A stretch of 64,000 nt of DNA from Orbilia blumenaviensis (lineage: Eukaryota > Ascomycota > Orbiliomycetes > Orbiliales > Orbiliaceae): contig JAVHNS010000018.1 of NCBI GenBank assembly GCA_036872755.1, forward strand, positions 372,001-436,000, read 5' to 3'. The notes beneath the pieces are model-generated. The model was not told where the DNA came from. It did not search any database and was given only the letters and a program-made list of their open reading frames with translations. A program made the translations under genes and the position numbers. Positions 11,281 to 20,501 of this stretch are shown here, one piece after another (the first letter of the stretch is position 1; the number at the start of each line of letters is the position of its first letter).

Positions 11281-11731
11281 GTTTTCCGCCCCCACTTTCT
11301 CTGGAAAACTTTCCTTTCCTTTACATCTTCTTCCCTTCTTCATCACAATCATTATTGAAGATCCATGAAAGCTACCTCCTACTACTACTACTACTACCTC
11401 GACAGGTATTACATTACTATAAGTATCTTACCTCACCCATCATCACCGCCACATACACCCCAGTCGTTCCAATCAGCATGTATATTACTTACTGCTGTTG
11501 GGATATCCTCGTGATGATGGTATTCATCACGAACGAGGGGGCATACCCCAGGATACTACTACTAAGTGATGAGCCCTCCGGGGTCATCAAAACAAAAGGT
11601 ATGCATGCATCATCCACAATTTCATCTCACGTGTCTCCCAATCAACTCTACACCTTCCCCAAGCAAGGTTTTCCATCATTCATCAACAGCAATTTTATTC
11701 CTCCGCTTCATCGGGAGAACCGGCGAAGAGG

Positions 11732-12139
11732 ATGAAGATGGCAAAAAATCTCGTTGCTGACTTTTACGAGCTACTATATAGTGGGAATTATCTGAATTCC
11801 CCGTGTTGTGGGGGTGAGCTACATCCCCCAATATATGCTCCCACCAGGGATCGTTCGTTCACAATGGTCCCTGGGAGTTGTATAGCACATGCATCACAGG
11901 ATCTACGGAGTTGCAAGCCATGGGTAAGTATCTCCACGATCTTCATCTACTTCAATGGAAAGGTCACTAATTCCATATAGTCTGATAGCAACGTACAGCA
12001 GACCCGCGTTTCAGAAAGACAGCGATGTAGAAGTCTCGAGATACATCTTGAGAATCCGTTGCTGAGTTCGCAGCCGGGTCCAAAAAAAAGTCCCTTTCAA
12101 GGACTTCTGGCGACTCCGGCTTCGAGCCGACGCCTCTGA
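11732..12139 (+). CDS. Small spliced gene model, 116 aa, unknown function
   Basis: Exons 11732–11923 and 11981–12139 are joined by an intron with GTAAGT, a CACTAAT branch-like motif and ATATAG. The join is in phase and keeps the frame open for 52 further codons to TGA at 12137. The same frame is also open upstream from about 11573, so an earlier exon may exist. The protein begins MKMAKNLVADFYELL and has several Cys but no recognised motif. A hairpin (AAGTCC/GGACTT, 12088–12106) lies within the second exon. Splice-site quality supports transcription; coding status is less sure. Confidence 0.35.
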
Positions 12140-13618
12140 GAAAAAATTCAAAGAAATCGAGTCTGACCTACACTGCTACTGATCCTGGGGGGGTGGCAAA
12201 CCCCAAACCAGTTTCACCCCAGCCCCAATTGGGGCTCGGGGTACCCGGTAGCCACTCAAACAGTGGGAAGGGTATGTGGGTGCTCCTTGATATCTAAGAT
12301 ATGGAGTTTATCTATATCACGCGTCGCGAGCGTGAGATTTATCTCCCAATGGGGATTTAGTCTCAAATACAGGCGTAAGTGGTCCTCTACATACTATCTA
12401 TCTACACGTGCTTACGAATGGCTATAGTGGTCCTCGGAAAAATCTTACGGAAGCGCGCGCTGCGAAGCTACCCTCGGTGGCACGACCCTCGTGTCACATT
12501 GGTAGTAGGCCTAGCTTGGAGCTGGGCCTAGCCAGACCGCCCCGAGCCAACGACGTCACATGCTCCACCATGAGAAGGAAACTGGTAATACAAAAAACAG
12601 AAATTATGTATAATACAACCACGCAAGGAGTCCGGTGAGGTCTCATGGGTCCTGCCTACTGGCCCCTACGATGACACTACTATTACCGCGGAACCTATCA
12701 GCTGGTTTCCGGGTCGTGGGCCACGGGACTAAAGATGAAGTGGGGTTTCAGGGGGGCTCTCCAGAAGCACTATGGTCCCAAATATGTCCGCATGGCTATC
12801 TTACATGGGATGAATGGCGTCGGGATCTGGCAGAATCGACTGTGCGGGCACCTATAGCCTTGGATAACTGCGAGCGGAGGCCTCCGGGGCCCGCTCGATC
12901 AGCCGCAACGGCGGCACATACGGAAGAAGATACGGGGGAGGACTTCGGTTCCCCCCGATCTTCAAAGGCCTTTACAGGCCGCAGAAGAATTTGGAGGACG
13001 TGGGCATGTGCCCCCCCCGCCCCCCGCCCCAATACTACATCCGCCTCAGGAGCATTGCTGGCTCCGAGGCTAATACTACGCCGTACCCAGCCAGTTTCAG
13101 ACGACGACTTCTAGAGGCCGGTGGTTGCGTGCGTTTCTACTTGCGCTTGCGCTGTAATTGCTATTGCAATTGCGTGCCCATGTCGCAAACGAAAACGCAT
13201 GCGCTACCGGTATTAACTCTAATAAATATGTTCTCCCGACGTCATCTTGTGCTGCACCTGAAGCATGTGGCTGATAGAAAGAGCAAGAAGAGCAACGACT
13301 CGAGTAAGATGTGCCATAAATTATGGTGCCCCCGAGAAGAAGAAGCATATATCAAATGCATATGCGTCTGGACCTTTAGTTGTCGAAGGGATCCAAGTCG
13401 GCATGTGGGGGAATAGCAATTGCTCACCCCCCATATGTGCTCGCGGGAGAGATCAGGAGTATCTGTGGCTGTTGTGGTGTTGGCCCCTACCCCTCTGTGT
13501 AAATACGGGCGTGGCCATGCGGCCCGCCCGCTCAATGCCTCCTCGAGTACGATGCCTGCACGGGAAAGAAGGGAATAAAGCTGATGATGATTGTTGGCGA
13601 CGGAGGGACGGGTAAGGC

Positions 13619-13672
13619 GTAAGTTTAACAATCAATCTCTTCTTACCTAGATGTTTCATTTGCTAACTTTAG
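13619..13672 (+). other. Intron-like segment
   Basis: GTAAGT donor, TGCTAAC branch motif and TTTAG acceptor 54 bases apart. It directly follows a frame reading IVGDGGTGKA (13590–13619). Exon continuity after the acceptor is poor, so only the splice signals are supported. Confidence 0.3.
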
Positions 13673-14661
13673 TACTTAGAGTATTCAGTCTGTCTCTGTC
13701 AGGCTGCGGCTCCCGCCTCTGAACATGCATCGGTCTCCAGGCCGGGTTGAAGCATGTCTGTGGGGGGGGGGTCCGGGGTTTTATACCCCGACCCCTGGTG
13801 GCCCTATATTTTTGACCACATCGTACGTCTCTGTCGTGGACAGAGTTGTTATGCAAGGGCCCGCTGGAGGATTACTACATAGATCCCTACGGGGATAGAT
13901 AAAACCCCAAAGAGGAGGAGCGGGGTGGACCACATAGGGGGGGGCTATAGTCCTTATTTCCTATGGTGTGCGGGTTGGTTGTGCGGCTTCAAGGCCCCTA
14001 TTCTCCGCGATTATTTATATATGACCGGGTCGAATAGGTGGCTTTGAGGCCCCTACCACCCGCTAGATAACCAATGAACCAACTGCGTCGGAAAATAGAT
14101 TACACCGGTATGACGGCCGTTGGCGTCGGAACCCCAGTCTATCCGACTTATAATGTCTATAGGGGAGAGTATCTGCAGTGTTGATGTGGTATCGACAATT
14201 GTTGGGGGGCCCATAGTGGCCCACCCAAAGGGAAGGGAGGGCGTGATGAGAACAACCCTAAAGCATGTCCTGCGGGGGTGAAGAACAAATGGTGGATATA
14301 TGCATCCGCCGGCAGGAGGGTATCGTTCGTAACGAATACCATCGGGGGCGTACTCCGACGCACTTACCATCCGCTTTATCACCAGATTTAGCACCATCAA
14401 CCACATGTTCAAGTGGTTGTTTTTCGCCCCAGCAACAACACCATGCATGAAGATTATATGAGGACCATCTCGTTGGCAAATACAAACAAAGCACGAGTCC
14501 GTGCTTGAGGGGTTATTTGCTGGTTATCAGATAACCCGGCGGTCAGGTATTCACCTACCGCCAATGTGTCTACCACACCTGCAAGGAGGGTTACGTGCGT
14601 TGGAATACTATCTAAGTCCCAATTGGGATATAAATAACCTGCTGGGCACGCAGCAGCGGCC

Positions 14662-14722
14662 GTAAGTTTCCTACACGCACGTTTCAGCTATCTTCCACCC
14701 AAACTAATTTTAAATTTAAATA
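14662..14722 (+). other. Intron-like segment
   Basis: GTAAGT donor and AAATAG acceptor with an ACTAAT branch-like motif, 61 bases. Flanking frames are short and unidentified. Confidence 0.3.
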
Positions 14723-15372
14723 GGAGCCACCCCCATCCACCATATGTGGTTTGGGCGCAGAACAGATGTGGAAGGATGAATGCCTATCCACACCACGCTC
14801 CATTGCAGTGGGTTGTCTTTGCGGGTTGCCTCGCCGAAGAGGAACCCGAAGAGAAGCCAGAAGAGGAACCCGAACGAGCCCCGCCGAAGCTGGTTGAGGT
14901 TTTATATGATGTATAAACCTCCCTGCCATCGGCATTTTGCCGGGCAGGTAAACAGCCCTCAGGTTAAGGGTTCCCTCGACGACAAGCCAGGCTGCCTAAA
15001 AGCCTATAAGCAATGGGGCATGGAGGCCCCTTGCTGTAAAGTCGGACTTTGAGAGCGAGGGATGGATTTATTTCCTCCCCGCAATGGATGAAATCCCATG
15101 CGAAGAGCACTGAAGTGGTGCCCTGGGGGGGCTAATTCGACTACGGCAGTTGGGCTCGAAGAACTTACCGCGCGCCATTCCCGCAACTTCGAAGCCCCCA
15201 AAATATGAGAACCAAATATGTATAGATACTATATACTGGCGCCAAGCTTTTAAAAACGCCGGAGGAGGGGTCGAGGCGTCCCCTGTCTCCAACATACTCG
15301 TGGTAGTCTGACCAAAGTGCCAATGAAGGCCCTTCTCATCACGAGTTAGGGTAGGACCGGCCTAATGAGCAT

Positions 15373-15413
15373 TATACTACCAATGGCTGGCCGGGGGAGC
15401 CATTGGTAGTATA
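15373..15413. repeat. Perfect 16-bp hairpin
   Basis: The left arm TATACTACCAATGGCT (15373–15388) is exactly complementary to the right arm (15398–15413) around a 9-nt G/C loop. It is the longest perfect stem seen in the block. Confidence 0.9.
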
Positions 15414-15524
15414 CATATTCGAAGACCTCACTAGACGCGCGCCATCCATCTTACCTCCAGCACCAATCCCCGGTGGTGCTCTGATGGGTAGCGCAGCTGT
15501 CGCTTTGTAAATGATAGCCCCCAC

Positions 15525-15593
15525 TGGGTTGCAAAACCCAATGTGCCGTGGCCTTCACCGGCCCGGCACAACCACCCCATTTGCGGGGTGGTT
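15525..15593. repeat. Three back-to-back hairpins
   Basis: First: TGGGTT, loop GCAA, AACCCA (15525–15540). Second: TGTGCCG, one unpaired T, GGCC, loop TTCACC, GGCC, CGGCACA (15542–15570). Third: AACCACCCC, loop ATTTGC, GGGGTGGTT (15570–15593). They abut with at most one base between them. The first loop is a GNRA-type tetraloop. Confidence 0.85.
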
Positions 15594-15695
15594 ATAGAGG
15601 AAGGATCTTGGCGGCGGAGGCGGGGGCAAAGGACTACTTGAAGCAGGATCCCTCGGGATATCTATCGAAAGCCGGCGCGGGAGTGATCCCCATCA

Positions 15696-15772
15696 GAAAG
15701 TATGCATAACACAGAACACGGGCGAGACCTCCCTACGGCGAGCGTCCCCCGAGTTCAGGTTTGCATACTTTC
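15696..15772. repeat. 11-bp inverted repeat with 55-base interior
   Basis: GAAAGTATGCA (15696–15706) pairs with TGCATACTTTC (15762–15772). CCCC just upstream (15688–15691) and GGGG just downstream (15773–15776) could extend the stem across a small bulge. Confidence 0.8.
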
Positions 15773-16004
15773 GGGGACTTCACTAGAGTATGTGGCGGTG
15801 CGGGTACTTAATCACATACGAGGGACGCATAAAGTAAACAGTTTATGTCACTTGTATGAAGAGGCAGGTTTTTGGCAGTTGAGGGCGGGCCTGTGGGCGC
15901 TACGATAATAATGCTCTCACGAAATACTACGTTCCTAGCTCTATATAAGCTCTCGATTGTATATATAGAGGCGAAGAAGTAGACCACAGGGTATGGTCAA
16001 TGCC

Positions 16005-16031
16005 AGCTAGCCCAATGCGAATTGGGCAGCT
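16005..16031. repeat. Hairpin with GNRA loop, core repeated at 28344
   Basis: AGCT, one unpaired A, GCCCAAT, loop GCGA, ATTGGGC, AGCT. Bases 16010–16031 (22 nt) recur exactly at 28344–28365 inside a coding exon of another gene. Confidence 0.85.
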
Positions 16032-16126
16032 GAGGGCTGGTGGAGAATTACAATTTTATGTATAGTCGACATCCGCCCAAGGAAGGGGCGAGATGATGGT
16101 AAACACCCTGCCACTCATCAATACCA

Positions 16127-16150
16127 CCCCGTCGCATTTTATGCGCGGGG
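16127..16150. repeat. 10-bp hairpin with one bulged T
   Basis: CCCCG, unpaired T, CGCAT, loop TTT, ATGCG, CGGGG. It has the same single-T-bulge design as hairpins at 15542, 16618 and 17576. Confidence 0.8.
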
Positions 16151-16249
16151 AGATGGTGATACTATCACCGTATCTTCGAAAGCGCATTGTGGCGCATCGT
16201 TCAAGGTGCCTGATTAGGCTGGGTCGGGGTCGCTCTACCCCACCTAGAG

Positions 16250-16315
16250 GTAAGCATGACCTTATGATTTCGTCTTTTCATACTACATACGGTCTAATCC
16301 TAACTACGTCTGCAG
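16250..16315 (+). other. Intron-like segment, 66 bases
   Basis: GTAAGC donor, a CCTAACTA branch motif and TGCAG acceptor. The length is a multiple of three, so the frame is open with or without removal (16093–16434 spliced or read through). This is the best splice-signal set inside the block, but the encoded peptide is not recognised. Confidence 0.4.
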
Positions 16316-16617
16316 GAATAAAATATGAAATTCAAGAAATTACTATGTGGGTGCCGGGAAGGAAATCGGCGCTCCACATCCGATGGGACAGTCACTCCAT
16401 CGGTGGGGAGGGGTTCTTTCGGATATATATCTGATAGATGCCCAAACCGTATGCTAAATCAGATGCCCAAGCGGTCCTCATCTGTGCCTACGATCTTGTT
16501 GGCATATCAATGTATCACTTGCCAGCAGACCGGGCCCCAGCACCCTCCTAAATCCCCAAATACCACATCATTAGAATCGATGGCTACCCTCCACCCTCGC
16601 AAAAAGAGGGTAGAATG

Positions 16618-16646
16618 TGCCCTGCGGCCAATTCGGTCCGCGGGCA
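16618..16646. repeat. 9-bp hairpin with one bulged T
   Basis: TGCCC, unpaired T, GCGG, a 10-nt loop, CCGC, GGGCA. The bulge is again a single T in the 5' arm. Confidence 0.8.
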
Positions 16647-16900
16647 CCAGTCCTGTCTCAGCTACGAAAAGCGATAATATCATGGAGGACGTTTGGGACG
16701 ATGACAAATACGGGCTGGAGTATGACTACGGGCTCGGGGAGGTGCAAACCCCAGCCCGGCCACACCGCTCCTCGGGTGGCTTTAATGATATGGCGGTTTG
16801 CGCCTGCAAAGGCGGCCGCCGAAGAGAAAGTTGCAGCAGTCGCATGGGCCCCGGGGTTGCGACGGAAGACATATCACACCCCTTTAGGGCTGTCTTGGGG

Positions 16901-16989
16901 TCGTGGGCCTTATTGTCCCGACTTTTGAGTCGCGGACCTTACTGCCCCGACTTTTGATGTCGTGGGCCTTACTGTCCCGATTTTTGATC
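16901..16989 (+). repeat. Three tandem copies of a ~30-base unit
   Basis: Copies lie at 16901–16929, 16930–16959 and 16960–16989. Each begins TCGTGGGCCTTA or TCGCGGACCTTA, continues with a CCCGA core and ends in a TTTTGA-type word. Differences are a few substitutions. Confidence 0.85.
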
Positions 16990-17307
16990 CGGGGCCGGGG
17001 ACTCCCCGTGCCCTCTATCTAAGGGTGGGTAAAAGATACCCCCCTTAAGAAAGAGATCCTTGACATCGAGCCTGGGGTATTCCGTACGAGCAATACTATG
17101 GGAAAGCTCAAAGAGATCTATATCTCTTCTCGGCCCACGCCTTATGTAGGCGGGGCCGGTCAAATCATCCCATATGCACAGATGCATACAGCGAAATTCG
17201 GTACGACACTGAATTTAACCCCACTACTACGTCTGTACGGCCCAAAATTACGTGTGGCCGGGGTTTACCACGCCGAGCCCATGTTGTGGGAGATTGGATC
17301 GATGCCA

Positions 17308-17342
17308 TTTGGTTTGGTTTGGTTTGGTTTGGTTTGGTTTGG
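17308..17342 (+). repeat. TTTGG pentanucleotide microsatellite
   Basis: Seven perfect copies of TTTGG in a row. Confidence 0.9.
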
Positions 17343-17575
17343 ATGAGATGCGCGGGGAAGAGGGGCGAGAGGTATACCAAGATGACAAAATTCAGAGTTA
17401 TGTGCGGTCCTGTCCGGTTCGGTTTAGATGAACCAGCCGATTATACAACAGTATCCTGCCTCCTCATACATTGTTGGGTTCTTATGGCCACCGCGGCGCG
17501 ACTCCTAAACTCGGAATATACGTCACACGATACTACCTTGGGATATGTTTCCATAAGTCTCTCACCTAGCCTTTT

Positions 17576-17599
17576 CCCCAGCCCTTTGAGGGCTTGGGG
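17576..17599. repeat. 10-bp hairpin with one bulged T
   Basis: CCCCA, GCCCT, loop TTG, AGGGC, unpaired T, TGGGG. It marks roughly the right edge of the hairpin-dense block. Confidence 0.8.
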
Positions 17600-17650
17600 A
17601 CCAACTTGAAGGAAGATCATATTCAATGCTCGAAGTTGTGGGCTTCGGCG

Positions 17651-20501
17651 GGTGGACAAAGATGGCGATAGCTACACGTGAGGATGTCTCGCTGCATTCA
17701 GGTTTATGCGTCACGAGAGGGATGATACGTTGTCTTCTGGTTTTGATGTGGGATGGGATGTGGGAAAAAGTGATATTGAAGGTTGGTGGGCTATAGTAGT
17801 GGGCCTTGGGGCATTCTTTCTTTGTTTATAGAAGTACCTGTCAATTTAGATAACTTAGAATAGTCATATAAAATGAAGTTGAATTGGACAACGTATTTCG
17901 CGGTAAAAAAAATCGATATTTGCTGAAAGGACGTATCTGTATTGTATCTCAGTTGAGCGTTTGCTATGGCGGCCAAAATGTGTCAAAAGAATATATAAAA
18001 CAACAGCATACAATATATATATACAGCTGTATATTAACTACCTAGGTACCGTAGGGGGTTTGGGTTCCTTTCCGGGACAGCTTTCGACTACAAAAACGTC
18101 TTTTTAAAGAAGCAAGCTGTCTTATTCTCTTTCAAATCGTTATTTATACTACTTCTAGTTCCCTTTTTTCTATAAACCGTCTTGAGAAACCAGCTAAAAT
18201 CCCGTACGGTACCTAGGTATGGCTACTTCTGGCTGTCTGACTATCTGGCTTTTCTCCAGCCCCTGGCTAGATAGGTGGGCAAGCTGGAAGCAGGCTAGTT
18301 AGTGGCTAAACATAATTATGAAAAATTAACACACTTATGCCTCGCTTAGTTGTAGTATATATTTTTGCACGGTTTTGTATTATATATATCCTTTTGACAC
18401 ATTTTGGCTACCATAGTTTGCAGACGGCTGTACAGGCTGACAGTCTATGATCAACTACAATGACTTAATTTATATAGCGGTAATTCCTGTACTGCTAGTC
18501 ATTGTAAGCGCGATAGTAATGATAATATGGCGATCATATCGGTGGACCCCAAATTTGAACCCCCAAAGGAGGCGTCGTGATAGCGTGGGGATCTAGAAAA
18601 CTTAAATGTGGATGAGCAACTCCTTGGATCGGCTATGACTACCAGCAAAGGATCTGGACGTCAGGGACAGAAAAAACAAAAAAAAGATCAAAAAAAATAG
18701 TGAGGCGCCATAAGGTTTAGAGCCTGGGCCCACTAAGTATTAAGTTGCTCTGAATTTCGGTCTCCCAGATAATTGCGAAAATAAAGGCATCGGCCAGTAG
18801 ACCGCGCCAAAGCGAATATCGGATGGATTCGGATCAATATCAAAGCCTAGAGCAGGAGAGGAGTGCGCATGCATTGCACGTGGGCATCGCAGGGAGAAGA
18901 GAGAGATTATATATTCGATGGCCAAAGGCCGAGATTTAGTATCATCACATTGCATGCATACATTCCTCGATTGGAATTCTGGAGTCCATCGGCCTGAAAG
19001 ATTGTGATGGATAACTCGCAACGGGCGAGGCGCAATCAAGATAGGCGCAACTAACCGGGCTAGACCGTGAGCACCAGATGAATGTCTTGCATCCCAGCCA
19101 TTCCTAGGCTGTATATAAATAAAGGTTTTAAGGTGCGCGTGCTTCCTGATACTACCAATTAATTGCCATTTGGCTTGATTACTAGGCCGAAAATCCAATA
19201 GATCCAATGTCGCGTATCACGACTGATAGCAGGCTAACAGAGATCGCGAGATCTTTTTCGACTTTTTTGGTGGTGAATGGATAATGATGTTAAATTAGCG
19301 TGCTTGAGCAGCCTGATTATGCCTCAGTATTCCCGTTTTGGTGTGTGCGGTCCCACCCGTGCGGCCGTGCTGTGACCAGGTTTCTGTGGCCTGCAGCTCG
19401 ATTCCCCCCATTGCGAGCTTAGCAAAATCTGCGAAGCTTCGAAATTTACCCTAATCGAGATGGCTGATAGCTCTTCGGGGTTTTCGCGACTTCGAAGGCA
19501 TTCTGTAGTTTGATGTCAAGATGCAGCGAAAAGATCTGAAAATTCTCCATTCTAGGCGTCGACGATGAGTTCGCTGTCACATTTCGCTGGTTGAAAAAGA
19601 AAAGTCTGTTTTGACGTGGTCCAACTGGCTGGCATTGCTCCCCTCCAACCTCCGCAAAACATCCCACATCATCCACATCGCCAGCATCACATTAAAAGAA
19701 AGAAAAAAAATCCTGTCTCATCCATTGCGAAGCCCCAGATTACGACTGGCCTTCAAAAAGTGGTAAGCGTAGATGCAGTCCCAGCAAATCATGCCGCCGG
19801 ACAGCAGTTTTGCTCAGATCGCTTGCTAACAGCGCCCAATCTTACTTAGGACCAGGGCAGCGCAATTGCAAGGCAAATCGAAAGCAACGTCGGGCCGAAA
19901 GAGGACTGCCAAGCGTGTGAAACGTGTAGGCATTGGACTCGATAACGGCTTCTGCCATTGGCTATTGTCCTGCCACTTCCCATGGTCGTCACATATCGCG
20001 ATGACAGTTCTGGCTGCATGCACATTGCAATTGGGTGCATATCCGAGCCAATTGAAGTGACATGTATGCGTTGTCAGGCAAAAAAGCGGAATGCCAGGCC
20101 AGTCCGTGAAGGTTAGAAGGAAACGGGCGGGCAAAATTTTTCACGGGATGAGTAAAAAGGCAGGGAAACTGGCAACTGTTAGCCATGGTGAGAAGGTGGT
20201 GTGGGGACATGCAGATACACGCTGCTGGTGCGCTCTCCTGTGCAGCCAGACAGTTCAGTGGCCGGTATTGTGAGATAAGCTTGCTAACATTTTGCTTTGC
20301 AAGCTTTTTTTTGGTTTTCTCGATGGTTGGATTTATATATACGAGGTCGGCCCAGGAATGCTCGTCTTAGCCCACCGACTATTTTGCAAAGCAATATAAA
20401 TAAAAATCCGACTTTACAGATTCAATTGCATCCCGAGCTTCACGCTATCAAGGTCCCGGTGATCTTTCAAGAAGTTCAAGAGGCATAGTATCACAATCAA
20501 G
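17651..20501. other. Intergenic region, 2.8 kb
   Basis: The left part (17.8–18.6 kb) is AT-rich with a terminal-inverted-repeat element. The right part (19.6–20.1 kb) has a possible intron on the plus strand at about 19762–19849 (GTAAGC, TTGCTAAC, ACTTAG), but exon frames around it are short and unidentified. A TATATATA element near 20332 precedes the kinase gene. Confidence 0.4.
18039..18219. mobile_element. MITE-like element with 15-bp terminal inverted repeats
   Basis: TACCTAGGTACCGTA at 18039–18053 is perfectly inverted at 18205–18219, enclosing about 150 non-coding bases. The same 15-mer occurs once more, unpaired, at 37518–37532. No clear target-site duplication is visible, so a transposition origin is inferred only from the inverted termini. 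Confidence 0.4.

Larger units (their letters stand above)
12140..17650. other. Hairpin-dense block without a recognisable gene
   Basis: About 5.5 kb of mixed base composition with G and C homopolymer runs (for example 13007–13026 and 13761–13771). Perfect or near-perfect inverted repeats with 5–16 bp arms and mostly 3–10 nt loops recur about every 50–150 bases. Examples: 12216–12242, 12317–12335, 12506–12530, 13156–13171, 14489–14506, 14617–14628, 15373–15413, 15525–15593, 16005–16031, 16127–16150, 16380–16403, 16584–16613, 16618–16646, 17111–17128 and 17576–17599. Frames are short. Several segments on the plus strand look like introns. No reverse transcriptase, integrase, transposase or tyrosine recombinase motif was found. 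It could be a decayed mobile element, a structured non-coding transcript unit or genes too divergent to recognise. Confidence 0.6.

Noticed and set aside
11247..11735. 162-codon plus-strand open frame
   Set aside because: It begins in the TATA/leader region, is Ser/Leu/Pro-biased from pyrimidine-rich DNA, and conflicts with the better spliced frame at 11732–12139.
14053..14448. 131-codon minus-strand open frame in the hairpin block
   Set aside because: Plus-strand frames in the same place are equally open, and no motif favours either.
15484..15545. tRNA-like text (GGTAGCGCAG and a GGGTTGCAAAACCC arm)
   Set aside because: The T-loop does not fit the TTCRANY pattern and no acceptor stem closes the structure.
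16325..16957. 210-codon plus-strand open frame in the hairpin block
   Set aside because: The frame crosses the tandem repeat and several hairpins, starts in a possible exon without a clear ATG context, and shows no family motif. It was kept only as part of the block description.
12000..17700. LTR retrotransposon or DNA transposon
   Set aside because: No reverse transcriptase, integrase or DDE signature, no long terminal repeats and no terminal inverted repeats were found by eye.
18740..19207. 155-codon minus-strand open frame
   Set aside because: It starts only at TTG, has no recognised motif and no splice partner.
19616..20060. Possible spliced gene with intron at about 19762–19849
   Set aside because: The splice signals are good, but all continuations after the acceptor are short or end quickly, so no protein could be defended.
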